A model generated the notes under the pieces. The model saw only the letters and a program-made list of their open reading frames with translations. It did not search any database and was not told the origin of the DNA. This document shows positions 17,663 to 29,827 of a stretch of DNA of 64,000 nt, piece after piece; position 1 is the stretch's first letter; each line of letters opens with the position of its first letter. The stretch is taken from contig NZ_CM003768.1 of the NCBI RefSeq assembly GCF_001547525.1, forward strand, positions 2,294,001-2,358,000. Direction: 5' to 3'. The stretch comes from Burkholderia anthina. Its GTDB lineage: Bacteria > Pseudomonadota > Gammaproteobacteria > Burkholderiales > Burkholderiaceae. A program made the translations under genes and the position numbers.

Positions 17663-17864
17663 GATATTTTCCTTAAGATAATTGAGAAAATAATCGGCCT
17701 CGCCCTTCTTAAAACCCCCTTGAATTGCAAGGCCAGAGCGCCCCGCAATCCAAAGGTATCGGCAAGCCACCCTTATCGGTTCTCACCTGGATATAAAATA
17801 GACAAATGGCCTCTCGAGCTCAATTACACTCGATTACACATGGACGAAAATCGAGATCGATTGA

Positions 17865-18038
17865 ATATTCGATGCCGACCACGTGCGACGCGACACGCCG
17901 CTGCGAGTGCTGAAGGGACCGTGCGAATGGGAGACGATGGAAATGGTACAGCGGTACGCCCACCTATCAGTCGATCATCTGGCGCACAGCGTCGCGCCGC
18001 CGACGGCCGAGCCCGCGCCGATTCCGGCTGCAATCTAG
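17865..18038 (+). pseudogene. Tyrosine integrase C-terminal remnant
   Basis: This frame reads TPLRVLKGPCEWETMEMVQR followed by YAHLSVDHL, then a Pro/Ala-rich tail to a TAG stop at 18036-18038. This is the C-terminal active-site block of phage-type tyrosine recombinases, with the catalytic Tyr in QRYAHLS. The upstream catalytic domain (including the Arg/His box) is missing and an in-frame TGA lies at 17862. The usual Gln-Glu-Leu-Gly-Gly before the Trp is replaced by Lys-Gly-Pro-Cys-Glu, so the piece is decaying. It ends 55 bases from the 3' end of tRNA-Arg, the classical position of an integrase that used the tRNA as attachment site. Confidence 0.8.
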
Positions 18039-18092
18039 CTGCAACGGTAATGCACGACGAAGGAAGGAAACCGCTGAGAGCCTGACTAGGCT

Positions 18093-18168
18093 TGGCGCGC
18101 CCGGCTGGGATCGAACCAGCAACCCCTGCCTTCGGAGGGCAGTACTCTATCCATTGAGCTACGGGCGC
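18093..18168 (-). tRNA. tRNA-Arg (anticodon CCG)
   Basis: A 76-base cloverleaf with the 3' CCA encoded (18093-18095). The acceptor stem pairs GCGCCCG with CGGGCGC. The D-arm contains AGCTCAATGGATAGAG, the anticodon stem CTGCC/GGCAG closes the loop CTCCGAA (anticodon CCG, codon CGG), and the T-loop is GGTTCGATCC. Just upstream on the minus strand are TTGCCA and TATATG, a plausible promoter with short spacing. The adjacent integrase remnant suggests its 3' end served as an attB site. Confidence 0.97.
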
Positions 18169-18338
18169 GTGAGACAGTGAAACGACCCCATATACAGGCC
18201 GTCCACGATTGGCAAGACGGCAAGGATACCCGGTTTCCCATGACGCGTCCACCTTGCCCGACGAATCGGCGTCAGAGCGCGATCCGTGCGGGTAAACACG
18301 CGCCATCGCGCCGCTCGCCGTGATGTAAACGTTCCGTC

Positions 18339-18344
18339 TATAAT
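18339..18344 (+). promoter_or_regulatory. Candidate -10 box for the dihaem cytochrome gene
   Basis: A perfect TATAAT 76 bases before the cytochrome start in otherwise GC-rich DNA. No good -35 is visible at 16-18 bases, so this is a candidate only. Confidence 0.4.
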
Positions 18345-18419
18345 CGTCCGTGCTTCATTGGACTGCCATTTTGCCGTTGCACCGCGCTCACAATTCCTAT
18401 TCACGGAGACGAGGCAAGC

Positions 18420-19307
18420 ATGAGCGAAGCACCCCACGAATCTCCCGTCAAAACCCCCGGGCAGTTGATTGCCGTCATCATCGCGTCGTTCGCGATTCCG
18501 ATCGTCCTGATCGTCCTGTTCGCCAATTACGCGAACCATGCATTCCGTTCAGGCGCCGGCACGGACGCGCTGTCCGACGAGCAGGTCGCCGCCCGTATCG
18601 CGCCGATCGCGAAGGTCGACGTGAAGGATGCCAACGCACCCCGCACGTACAAGACCGGCGAGGAAGTCTACAAGGCCGTCTGCGTGACCTGTCACGGCAC
18701 CGGCGCCGCCGGCGCGCCGAAATTCGGCAACAAGGACGACTGGGCGCCGCGCATCTCGCAAGGCTTCGACACGCTGCTGAAGACGGCCCTCGCGGGCAAG
18801 GGCGCGATGCCGCCGCGCGGCGGCACGAGCCCCGACGACGTCAGCGACTATGAAATCGCCCGCGCGATCGTCTACATGGCGAACAACGACGGCGCGAACT
18901 TCCCCGAACCGGCCGCGCCGGCCGCCAACGCGGCGCAACCCGCCAGCGGCGCACCCGCGTCGGGCGCCGACGCATCGAACGCGCAGGCCGCCGCGGCCAT
19001 GGCCGCGATCGCCGCGATCCCGAAGGCCGGCGAAAAGCCCGCGGCCGCGCCGACCAGCGCCGACGCCGCATCGGCCGGCAAGGCGCTGTATACGCAGGTG
19101 TGCCAGGCTTGCCACGCGGCCGGCGTGCTCGGCGCGCCGAAGTTCGGCAGCAAGGAAGACTGGGCGCCGCGCCTGAAGGAATCGATGGATACGGTCTACA
19201 ACTACGCGCTGCACGGCAAGGGCGCGATGCCGCCGAAGGGCGGGTCGAACGCGTCGGATGCCGACGTGAAGGCGGCCGTCGACTACATGGTCAACGCGTC
19301 GAAGTAA
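18420..19307 (+). CDS. Membrane-anchored dihaem cytochrome c5
   Basis: 295 residues. One N-terminal transmembrane segment (about residues 16-40) anchors the protein in the inner membrane with its two haem domains in the periplasm. Haem 1 is bound by C88-V-T-C91-H92 and haem 2 by C228-Q-A-C231-H232. Each domain repeats APKFG-K-DWAPR and GKGAMPP, supplying the distal Met. The domains are joined by an Ala/Pro/Ser-rich linker (about 160-215). These are features of the cytochrome c5 family, which carries electrons to terminal oxidases. It is a single-gene unit: its own promoter region lies behind the tRNA and a strong terminator follows, facing the convergent helicase gene. Confidence 0.9.
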   Translation: MSEAPHESPVKTPGQLIAVIIASFAIPIVLIVLFANYANHAFRSGAGTDALSDEQVAARIAPIAKVDVKDANAPRTYKTGEEVYKAVCVTCHGTGAAGAPKFGNKDDWAPRISQGFDTLLKTALAGKGAMPPRGGTSPDDVSDYEIARAIVYMANNDGANFPEPAAPAANAAQPASGAPASGADASNAQAAAAMAAIAAIPKAGEKPAAAPTSADAASAGKALYTQVCQACHAAGVLGAPKFGSKEDWAPRLKESMDTVYNYALHGKGAMPPKGGSNASDADVKAAVDYMVNASK

Positions 19308-19327
19308 CGCCTCACCCGGCCATCCGT

Positions 19328-19370
19328 AAAAAACCCCCGCGGCGCCTGCGCGTCGCGGGGGTTTCGTTTT
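19328..19370. terminator. Bidirectional intrinsic terminator (cytochrome / rep)
   Basis: An 11-bp stem (AAACCCCCGCG 19331-19341 with CGCGGGGGTTT 19354-19364). T residues follow on the plus strand, and the A run at 19328-19333 is a U tract for transcripts arriving on the minus strand. It serves both convergent genes. Confidence 0.9.
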
Positions 19371-19418
19371 CGGGTTGCCGGTTCGCCGCGCCCTCGTGCG
19401 CGCGGCAGCGCCGCCGTG

Positions 19419-21506
19419 TCACTTCTGCAGCAACGCCTTCAGGCTGGCGAGCCGATCCTTCGGCGACATCGGCGCCTCTTCCGGCGTCGGCGGCGGCGCC
19501 TCGTCGAGCCCCATCTCGGGAATGAAGCGCGACGGTTCGCACACGACCGTCTCGCGCGCCCGCTTGCGCTTCTTGCACCAGTTCAGGTGCAGGCTGCGCT
19601 GCGCGCGCGTGATCGCGACGTACATCAGCCGGCGCTCCTCCTCGATCCGCTCGTTGTCGATCGGGCCGTCGTCCTCGCTGCCGCCGCGGTGCGGCATGAT
19701 GCCTTCCTCGACGCCGACCAGGAACACGTGCGGATACTCGAGGCCCTTCGACGCATGGACGGTCGACAGCCGCACGGCGTCCGGGTCCTCGTCCTTGCCC
19801 TCGAGCATCGACATCAGCGCGACAGTCTGGATCAGGCCGAGCAGGTTCTTGCCCGTATCGGCGAGCCCGTCCGCGTTGTGGAAACCTTCGGCCTCGCCGT
19901 CGACGGCCTCCGTCTCCGGCTTGGTGCCCTTGCGCTTCAGCCATTCGAGGAACTCGAGCACGTTCTGCCACTTCGATTGCGCCTGCCGCTCGTCGAACGC
20001 GTCGTACAGGTACGCCTCGTAGTGGATCGCCTCCATCATGTCGTCGAGCACGACGGTCGCGGGCTCCTTGTCCGCGCGTTCGGTCAGGCGCTGGATGAAG
20101 TCGCAGAACATCCGCAGCGGCTCCACCTGGCGCGCCGACAGCCGCGCCTCGATCCCGCCCATGTACACGGCCTCGAACAGCGACACCTTCGCCTGCCCCG
20201 CGAACGAGCCGAGCGCCTCTAGCGTGGTGTTGCCGATGCCGCGGCGCGGCGTCGTGACGGCACGGATGAACGCGGGATCGTCGTCGGCGTTCGCGATCAG
20301 GCGCAGGTACGCGCACAGATCCTTGATCTCGGCCTTGTCGAAGAACGACTGCCCGCCCGACAGCACGTACGGGATGCGCTCGCGCCGCAGCACCTGTTCG
20401 AAGATGCGCGCCTGGAAGTTGCCGCGGTACAGGATCGCGTAGTCGCGGAACTGCGCGCGCCGCTCGAACTTGTGCGCGGACAGCCGGAACACGACCGATT
20501 CGGCCTCGTGTTCCTCGTCGTTGCACGCCGTGACGGTGATCGAATCGCCCATTCCGTGCTCGGACCACAGCTTCTTCTCGAACAGCTTCGGGTTGTTCGC
20601 GATCACGTTGTTCGCGGCGGTCAGGATCCGCACCGTCGACCGGTAGTTCTGCTCGAGCTTGATCACGTGCAGCTTCGGGAAATCCTTGCCGAGCTGTGCG
20701 AGGTTCTCCAGCGTCGCGCCGCGCCAGCCGTAGATCGCCTGATCGTCGTCGCCGACCGCCGTGAACGCGGCGCGCGGGCCCGCGAGCAGCTTCAGCAGCT
20801 CGTACTGGCACGCGTTGGTGTCCTGGTATTCGTCGATCAGCAGGTAGCGCAGCTTGTTCTGCCAGCGGTCGCGCACCTGCTCGTTCTTCGCGAACAATTC
20901 GGCCGGCAGGCGGATCAGGTCGTCGAAGTCGACCGCCTGGTACGCGTGCAGCGTCGCCACGTAGTTGCGGTAGACCAGCGCGGCCTGATGCTCGTCCTCG
21001 TTGGCCGCGATCGCCATCGCCTCGTCGGGCATGATCAGGCCGTTCTTCCACAGCGAGATGATGCTCTGGATCTTGCGGATCAGCCCCTTGTCGGTCGTGC
21101 CCAGTTGCTCCTGGATCATCCCGAAGCAGTCGTCCGAATCCATGATCGAGAACTGCGGCTTCAGGCCGACGTGCTCGGCCTCCTGGCGCAGGATCTGCAC
21201 GCCGAGCGAGTGGAACGTGCAGACGGTGAGCTGGTTGACGGGCACCTTGCGGCCTTCCTTGCCCGGCGTGGTGAGCGTCTTGCCTTCCAGCAGCTTCGAC
21301 ACGCGCTCGCGCATTTCGGCGGCCGCCTTGTTCGTGAACGTGACGGCGGCGATGTGGCGCGGCTCGAAGCCTTTCGCCTCGATCAGGTGCGCGATCTTCT
21401 GCGTGATCACGCGGGTCTTGCCGCTGCCCGCGCCGGCGAGCACGAGACAGGGACCGTCGAGATAGCGCACCGCTTCGTTCTGAGCGGGATTGAGGCCTGC
21501 TGACAT
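19419..21506 (-). CDS. rep: ATP-dependent DNA helicase Rep (UvrD/Rep superfamily 1)
   Basis: 695 residues, near the Rep length. Walker A is LAGAGSGKTRVIT, followed by HIAAVTFTNKAAAEMRERV (motif Ia region). Motif II is LLIDEYQDTN and motif III is VGDDDQAIYGWRGA. Motif IV is LEQNYRST and the late motif is VHASKGLEYPHVFLVG. It is a 3'-5' helicase that helps replication forks past bound proteins. The segment SIISLWKNGLIMPDEA is closer to Rep than to UvrD. The start at 21506 matches the family N-terminus (SAGLNPAQNEAVRYLDGPC); the frame stays open much further upstream but that part is not helicase. Confidence 0.9.
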   Translation of the reverse strand: MSAGLNPAQNEAVRYLDGPCLVLAGAGSGKTRVITQKIAHLIEAKGFEPRHIAAVTFTNKAAAEMRERVSKLLEGKTLTTPGKEGRKVPVNQLTVCTFHSLGVQILRQEAEHVGLKPQFSIMDSDDCFGMIQEQLGTTDKGLIRKIQSIISLWKNGLIMPDEAMAIAANEDEHQAALVYRNYVATLHAYQAVDFDDLIRLPAELFAKNEQVRDRWQNKLRYLLIDEYQDTNACQYELLKLLAGPRAAFTAVGDDDQAIYGWRGATLENLAQLGKDFPKLHVIKLEQNYRSTVRILTAANNVIANNPKLFEKKLWSEHGMGDSITVTACNDEEHEAESVVFRLSAHKFERRAQFRDYAILYRGNFQARIFEQVLRRERIPYVLSGGQSFFDKAEIKDLCAYLRLIANADDDPAFIRAVTTPRRGIGNTTLEALGSFAGQAKVSLFEAVYMGGIEARLSARQVEPLRMFCDFIQRLTERADKEPATVVLDDMMEAIHYEAYLYDAFDERQAQSKWQNVLEFLEWLKRKGTKPETEAVDGEAEGFHNADGLADTGKNLLGLIQTVALMSMLEGKDEDPDAVRLSTVHASKGLEYPHVFLVGVEEGIMPHRGGSEDDGPIDNERIEEERRLMYVAITRAQRSLHLNWCKKRKRARETVVCEPSRFIPEMGLDEAPPPTPEEAPMSPKDRLASLKALLQK

Positions 21507-21818
21507 GATGGCGGATGGTGTTGCTGGTTGACGGCGGAACGCCGGGAGGATGCCGTGCGCGGCAGGCTGGCGAAGCAGGCGGACACGCAGGCAGGACGCG
21601 CATGTTAACACGTCGGCGGCGTGTATTTCGGGCGCGCCGCCGGACGGGGGCGCGGGGGCTTGCCGGGCGGGCGCCCCCTGTCCGTTCGGCGTGGTCGTGG
21701 CTGGCCGCTCGGCCAATCGGGCCCTGTCGGCGCCGTGATCGGACACAATAGGCCCTTCTCCGGCGCCACCTCGCGTCGCGCCGCTTCGACTCACTTGAGC
21801 CCTCACCGGATCGACTTC

Positions 21819-22526
21819 ATGGGATACCCGTTCGCCACCGCCGCCCTCGGCCCGCTGCTGTTCGCACAGGGGCGCTACGTGCGCCGCGTCACGCCGCGGC
21901 TGCCCGAGGCGGCCGGCCCGCGCAGCGGCGTGGCGGGCGACGGCCCGCCGCTGCGCGTGCTGGTGGTCGGCGATTCGGCCGCCGCGGGCGTCGGCGTCGC
22001 GACGCAGCACGATGCGCTCGCCGGGCAACTGGCGAACGCGCTGGCGGCCACGCACCGCGTGAGCTGGAAACTGCTCGCGCGCACCGGCCTGACCACGCGG
22101 GAGCTGGTCGACTGGCTCGCCACCGAACCGGCCGAGCCGTTCCACGTGGCGGTCACGTCGCTCGGCGTCAACGACGTGACGGGCGGCGTGCCGCCCGCAC
22201 GCTGGGTCGCGCAGCAGGCCGAGCTGGTCCGGCTGCTCGGCACGCGCTTCCAGGTCGGGCACGCGATCTTGTCGGCGGTGCCGCCGATGGAGCGCTTCCC
22301 GGCGCTGCCGCAGCCGCTCGCGTGGTATCTCGGGCGGCGCGCGCGGCGGCTCAACGCGGCGCTCGCGGCTTGGGCCGGCGCGCAGCCGCAGTGCACGTTC
22401 CTGCGGGTCGACCTGCCGCTCGAACGCCATCTGATGGCCGCCGACGGCTTCCATCCCGGCGCATCCGCGTGCGCGGTGTGGGCCGCGCAGGTCGCGGCCG
22501 CCATGCGCCAACGGGTGGGCGGATGA
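21819..22526 (+). CDS. SGNH/GDSL-family hydrolase
   Basis: 235 residues. The catalytic block I is VLVVGDSAAAGVGVAT (nucleophile Ser in GDSAAAG). Block III is SLGVNDVTGG (Asn in GVND), and block V is DGFHPGASACAVWA (Asp and His of the triad). This is the lipase/esterase-like SGNH fold, acting on esters such as acyl or acetyl groups. There is a short hydrophobic N-terminus but no clear signal peptide. The ATG at 21819 gives the family length; the frame continues upstream without conserved features. It is divergent from rep and followed by the repeat-rich interval. The physiological substrate is unknown. Confidence 0.8.
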   Translation: MGYPFATAALGPLLFAQGRYVRRVTPRLPEAAGPRSGVAGDGPPLRVLVVGDSAAAGVGVATQHDALAGQLANALAATHRVSWKLLARTGLTTRELVDWLATEPAEPFHVAVTSLGVNDVTGGVPPARWVAQQAELVRLLGTRFQVGHAILSAVPPMERFPALPQPLAWYLGRRARRLNAALAAWAGAQPQCTFLRVDLPLERHLMAADGFHPGASACAVWAAQVAAAMRQRVGG

Positions 22527-22963
<437 letters not shown>

Positions 22964-24016
22964 ATGTCGTCATTGCTCAGGATTGGTTTGATGGGTTTCG
23001 GTTTCGCCGGCGCGACGTTCCACGCGCCCGTGATCGCCACGAGCGGCCGCACTGAAGTCGCGGCGATCGCGACGGGTCAGCCCGATCGCGCGCACGCCGC
23101 GTATCCGGGCGCGCGCATCGTCCCCGACCTCGACGCGCTGCTCGGCCTCGACGACATCGAATGCGTGGTGATCGCCACGCCGAACGACACCCACTTCACG
23201 CTCGCGCGCCAGGTGCTCGAAGCCGGCCGCCACGTGGTCGTCGACAAGCCCGTGACGCTCACCGCCGACGAGGCGCTCGCGCTCGCGCGGCTCGCGAACG
23301 CGCGCAGCCGGCTGTTCGCGCCGTTCCACAATCGCCGCTGGGACGGCGATTTCCTCACCGTGCGCCGCATCGTCGAATCGGGCGAACTCGGCCGCCTCAC
23401 CTACTTTGCATCGCACTTCGACCGCTTCCGGCCGACGCCGCGCACGCGCTGGCGCGAGGAACCGGCCCGCGGCGGCGGCCTGCTGCTCGACCTCGGCCCG
23501 CACCTGATCGATCAGGCGCTCGCGCTGTTCGGCACACCGGAAACGGTGAGCGCCACCGTCAAGACGCGCCGCGACAACGGCACGGCGCCCGATTTCGTGC
23601 ACCTGCTGCTCGGCTATCCGGACAAGGACGTCGCGCTGCATGCGAGCGCGCTGTCGGCGATCGAGCCCGCGCGCTTCACGCTGCACGGCACGCGCGGCAG
23701 CTATCAGAAATTCGGGCTCGACACGCAGGAAGACCAGCTCAAGGCCGGCCTCACCGCGGACGACGTCGAATTCGGCGGCGGCAATCCGCCCGGCCTGCTG
23801 CGCGTGCTCGACGGCGAGGTCGAGGTCGAGCGGCCGGTGCCGACGCTCGACGGCCAGTACGCGGAGTTCTACCGCGCGCTCGCCGCGTCGATCCGCGACG
23901 GCGCACCCTTCCCCGTCACCGCGCAGGACGCGGTCGACGTGATGACGATCATCGAGCTCGCCGCGCAGAGCGAACACGACGGCCGCCGCCTGCCGTTCGT
24001 GCGCCGCATCGTCTGA
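22964..24016 (+). CDS. Gfo/Idh/MocA-family NAD(P)-dependent oxidoreductase
   Basis: 350 residues. The N-terminal Rossmann fold has GLMGFGFAGATFHAPVI, and the family signature VLEAGRHVVVDKPVTLT carries the conserved Lys-Pro. The C-terminal domain has GGGLLLDLGPHLIDQALALFG with the conserved Asp and His of the catalytic site. It resembles the YdgJ-like subgroup, which oxidises or reduces cyclic polyols or sugars. AGGA stands before the ATG. It is monocistronic, between a repeat-rich region and a lipoprotein gene. The exact substrate cannot be read from sequence. Confidence 0.88.
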   Translation: MSSLLRIGLMGFGFAGATFHAPVIATSGRTEVAAIATGQPDRAHAAYPGARIVPDLDALLGLDDIECVVIATPNDTHFTLARQVLEAGRHVVVDKPVTLTADEALALARLANARSRLFAPFHNRRWDGDFLTVRRIVESGELGRLTYFASHFDRFRPTPRTRWREEPARGGGLLLDLGPHLIDQALALFGTPETVSATVKTRRDNGTAPDFVHLLLGYPDKDVALHASALSAIEPARFTLHGTRGSYQKFGLDTQEDQLKAGLTADDVEFGGGNPPGLLRVLDGEVEVERPVPTLDGQYAEFYRALAASIRDGAPFPVTAQDAVDVMTIIELAAQSEHDGRRLPFVRRIV

Positions 24017-24227
24017 CGGGCGCCGGCCGGGGCGGCACCTGCCCGGCCGCCCATCGCGCCACGCCGCCACGCGCCGGCGGCGGCGCTGCCGTCTGCCGCC
24101 TGCCGCCGCCCCACCGGCACGGCTCGAACATTCCGTTACAAATGGTGCGGGAACGAAAGTCAGCGGTCGTCCGGTCTGACGCGTTTCTCAAAAAGTCGAT
24201 TCGACACCTATCCGTCAGGAGAATGTG

Positions 24228-24593
24228 ATGCAACGGTTGATTCGCGCAGCGGCATGCTGCGTCCTGGTTTCCTCGCTCGCGGCATGTATTGTTCAGCCGC
24301 AGCGGCCGGCCCGGCAGGCGCCTCCGCCGCCGCGACCGAATCCGCAGGTCGTCGCGAACGACCGCATGCAGGAGGTCCAGGGCCGGATCGACAACCTGCA
24401 TCGCCGCATCGACGCGCGCGTGAACGGCGGCTACTACCCGCCGCCTTACGGCGCGCAGCTTCACCACCGCCTCGACGTGATCCGCCAGGAAGCGAACGAC
24501 ATGTCGGCCCAGCACAACGGCGGCCTGTCCGGCGACGAGCAGCGCGTGCTGAACCAGGAACTCGACACGGCCGCGCGCGCGATCGGCGAATAA
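24228..24593 (+). CDS. Small predicted lipoprotein
   Basis: 121 residues. The N-terminus is basic then hydrophobic and ends in the lipobox LAAC, so Cys20 would be lipidated after signal peptidase II cleavage. A Pro/Arg-rich linker follows, then a helical segment with heptad-like MQEVQGRIDNLHRRIDARV. The gene is preceded by AGGAG (24217-24221) at 6 bases from the ATG at 24228; the GTG immediately before is less likely. No Asp-Asp-Pro or similar outer-membrane retention clue is visible beyond the Ile at +2. The function is not recognised; an envelope role is inferred from the lipobox only. Confidence 0.7.
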   Translation: MQRLIRAAACCVLVSSLAACIVQPQRPARQAPPPPRPNPQVVANDRMQEVQGRIDNLHRRIDARVNGGYYPPPYGAQLHHRLDVIRQEANDMSAQHNGGLSGDEQRVLNQELDTAARAIGE

Positions 24594-24675
24594 CGCGCCG
24601 GCGCCTGCCGGAGCGAAGAAAAGCGGAGGCGCCCGTTGCCGCCGCTTGTCGCGAAGCGACATTCTTTTGCTCAAA

Positions 24676-24704
24676 TTGACAACGCCCACCCGCTCGCGTA
24701 CAGT
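24676..24704 (+). promoter_or_regulatory. Sigma-70 promoter of the gcv operon
   Basis: TTGACA (24676-24681), a 17-base spacer and TACAGT (24699-24704). Transcription would begin around 24711, immediately before the glycine riboswitch. Confidence 0.8.
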
Positions 24705-24714
24705 CGCCCGCACG

Positions 24715-24975
24715 CGTCGGGAGAGCGTGTGACCGGGTGTTCCGACACCGGTTGCGCCGCCGAAGGGGCACACCCGCAAACTCTCAGGCAAAAGGACCGA
24801 CCGCGTCGGGGAATCGCGTCCGCGCACTGCGCGGGCCATACGCTCCCCGCACTCTGGAGAGCGGCAGTAGCCCGCAGCGCATCGGCTGCGCGGGCAAGCT
24901 GCCCACCGAAGGGGCGCGCGTTCGCCGGGCTTGGCCCGCAGCGCAATCTCTCAGGTATCGAGGACAGAGGGGCAT
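24715..24975 (+). ncRNA. Tandem glycine riboswitch (two gcvT-type aptamers)
   Basis: Two consecutive glycine aptamers stand in the leader of gcvT. The first (about 24719-24800) has GGGAGAGCG, CCGAAGGGGCA and the 3' signature AAACTCTCAGGCAAAAGGAC. The second (about 24852-24972) has GGAGAGCGGC, CCGAAGGGGC and ATCTCTCAGGTATCGAGGAC. Glycine binding to such leaders normally turns on the glycine cleavage operon. The 86 bases from aptamer 2 to the gcvT start would hold the expression platform; no obvious terminator was seen there, so translational control is possible. Confidence 0.95.
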
Positions 24976-25060
24976 GTACCGGATCGCTCGAGGCCATCGG
25001 CCGCGGCGGTCGGCACATGGCCGTTCTGATCCGCGCGCAAGCGCCTTGCCTGAGGCCTCG

Positions 25061-26179
25061 ATGACTGCACTGAATCACACCCCGCTCAACGCCGCGCACC
25101 GCGCGCTCAACGCCCGCATGGTCGACTTCGGCGGCTGGGACATGCCCGTCAACTACGGCTCGCAGATCGAAGAACACGCGGCCGTGCGCACCGACGCCGG
25201 CATGTTCGACGTGTCGCACATGTGCGTCGTCGATTTCACCGGCAGCCGCGTGCGCGCGTTCTTCGAGCATGCGATCGCGAACAACGTCGGCAAGCTCAAG
25301 ACGCCCGGCAAGGCGCTCTACTCGTGCCTGCTCAACCCGCAGGGCGGCGTCATCGACGATCTGATCGTCTATTACTTCACCGAAGAATTCTTCCGCGTGG
25401 TCGTCAACGCCGGCACCGCCGAGAAGGACATCGCGTGGTTCAACCAGCTGAACGAGCAAGGCGGCTACGGCCTGACGATCGCGCCGCGCCGCGATTTCGC
25501 GATCATCGCCGTCCAGGGTCCGAACGCCCGTGAAAAGGTCTGGGCGACGGTACCCGCCGCCCGCGCCGCCACCAGCGAGCTCAAGCCGTTCAACGCCGCG
25601 CAGGTTGCCGGCACGCCGTTCGGCGATCTCACCGTCGCCCGCACCGGCTACACCGGCGAGGACGGCTTCGAGGTGATCGTCCCGGCCGTGCACGTCGAAG
25701 CGCTGTGGCATGCGCTGCAGCAAAACGGCGTGCGCCCGTGCGGGCTCGGCGCGCGCGACACGCTGCGCCTCGAGGCCGGCATGAACCTGTACGGCCAGGA
25801 CATGGACGACACCGTGTCCCCGCTCGACGCGGGCCTCGCGTGGACGGTCGACCTCACCGCGCCGCGCGACTTCGTCGGCCGCGCCGCCCTGGAAGCCAAC
25901 GGCACGCGCGCCGCGTTCGTCGGCCTGATCCTGCAGAAGGAAAACGGCAAGGCGGGCGGCGTGCTGCGCGCGCATCAGAAGGTCGTCACGCCGCACGGCG
26001 ACGGCGAGATCACGAGCGGCACGTTCTCGCCTTCGATGCAGGAATCGATCGCGTTCGCGCGCGTGCCGGCAGCCGTCCAGATCGGCGACACCGTCCAGGT
26101 GCAAATTCGAGACAAGCATCTTCCCGCACGCGTGGTAAAACTGCCGTTCGTGCGCAACGGCAAGGTCCTCGCTGCGTAA
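25061..26179 (+). CDS. gcvT: Aminomethyltransferase, glycine cleavage T protein
   Basis: 372 residues, the GcvT length. Conserved features are [22 protein letters not shown] near the N-terminus (written in two parts: [22 protein letters not shown]), [12 protein letters not shown] with the folate-site Asp, [15 protein letters not shown], and [20 protein letters not shown]. It transfers the methylene group from the aminomethyl-lipoyl H protein to tetrahydrofolate, releasing ammonia. It is the first gene of gcvT-gcvH-gcvP, behind the glycine riboswitch. The ATG at 25061 is used; an open frame back to 24737 runs through the riboswitch and is not coding. Confidence 0.97.
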   Translation: MTALNHTPLNAAHRALNARMVDFGGWDMPVNYGSQIEEHAAVRTDAGMFDVSHMCVVDFTGSRVRAFFEHAIANNVGKLKTPGKALYSCLLNPQGGVIDDLIVYYFTEEFFRVVVNAGTAEKDIAWFNQLNEQGGYGLTIAPRRDFAIIAVQGPNAREKVWATVPAARAATSELKPFNAAQVAGTPFGDLTVARTGYTGEDGFEVIVPAVHVEALWHALQQNGVRPCGLGARDTLRLEAGMNLYGQDMDDTVSPLDAGLAWTVDLTAPRDFVGRAALEANGTRAAFVGLILQKENGKAGGVLRAHQKVVTPHGDGEITSGTFSPSMQESIAFARVPAAVQIGDTVQVQIRDKHLPARVVKLPFVRNGKVLAA

Positions 26180-26306
26180 CGACCGAGAAGCGGCCCGGCA
26201 GGCCGCCTCCCGGCAAGCCGGGAGATGGCGCCCGGCGCAACCCCATCCGGCGCACCATGGCGGCGCGCCAGCAGAACGAACAAACCCTTTTATCCAGGAG
26301 CATCCG

Positions 26307-26687
26307 ATGAGCAACGTCCCGGCCGATCTGAAGTACACCGACCAACACGAGTGGATCCGCACCGAGGCGGACGGCACGCTGACGGTCGGCATCACCGATC
26401 ACGCGCAGAGCACGCTCGGCGACATCGTCTTCCTCGAGCTGCCCGAAGTCGGCAAGTCGGTGAGCGCGGGCGACGCCGTCGGCGTCGTCGAATCGGTGAA
26501 GGCGGCATCCGACATCTACTCGCCGGTGTCCGGCGAGATCGTCGCCATCAACGAAGCCGCCACCGATGCGCCCGAAGAAGTGAACGGCGACGCGTACGGC
26601 GTGTGGCTCTTCAAGATCAAGCTCGCGGCCGGCGCATCGACCGACAAGCTGATCGACGCCGACGCCTACAGCAAGCTGATCGACTAA
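26307..26687 (+). CDS. gcvH: Glycine cleavage H protein (lipoyl carrier)
   Basis: 126 residues. The lipoylated lysine is K65 in [17 protein letters not shown]. The N-terminus [10 protein letters not shown] and the central [23 protein letters not shown] follow the family. It shuttles the aminomethyl intermediate from the P protein to the T protein. AGGAG stands 7 bases before the ATG. It lies between gcvT and gcvP in the normal order. The 127-base gap after gcvT holds no gene. Confidence 0.97.
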   Translation: MSNVPADLKYTDQHEWIRTEADGTLTVGITDHAQSTLGDIVFLELPEVGKSVSAGDAVGVVESVKAASDIYSPVSGEIVAINEAATDAPEEVNGDAYGVWLFKIKLAAGASTDKLIDADAYSKLID

Positions 26688-26745
26688 TTTCCCTACCCGA
26701 ACCGCGCGGCGCCAGCCTCGGCGCGCGCGGGACCAGAGTCACGCC

Positions 26746-29673
<2,928 letters not shown>

Positions 29674-29710
29674 CGCACGTCTCGCACCGGAGCGTCCGAC
29701 CGTGACCACC

Positions 29711-29742
29711 CCGCACGCAGCCACCGGTTGCGTGCGGTTTTT
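29711..29742 (+). terminator. Intrinsic terminator after gcvP
   Basis: A 9-bp stem (CCGCACGCA 29711-29719 with TGCGTGCGG 29729-29737) followed by TTTTT, 38 bases after the gcvP stop. Confidence 0.9.
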
Positions 29743-29827
29743 ACGTTCGCCGCCCGGCCAACCGTTTCACGCTTGCGCGCCAATCCGGCTAACATCACAC
29801 GCGATCCAGCCAATGAAGGAGTTCCGC

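Noticed and set aside
18549-19214. Long minus-strand frame opposite the cytochrome gene
   Set aside because: No domain; the plus strand has two haem-binding motifs and a membrane anchor.
21507-22511. Extension of the rep frame upstream on the minus strand
   Set aside because: Covers the divergent SGNH hydrolase and has no helicase sequence; the family start is at 21506.
24737-25060. Upstream extension of the gcvT frame
   Set aside because: It runs through both riboswitch aptamers; the family N-terminus begins at 25061.
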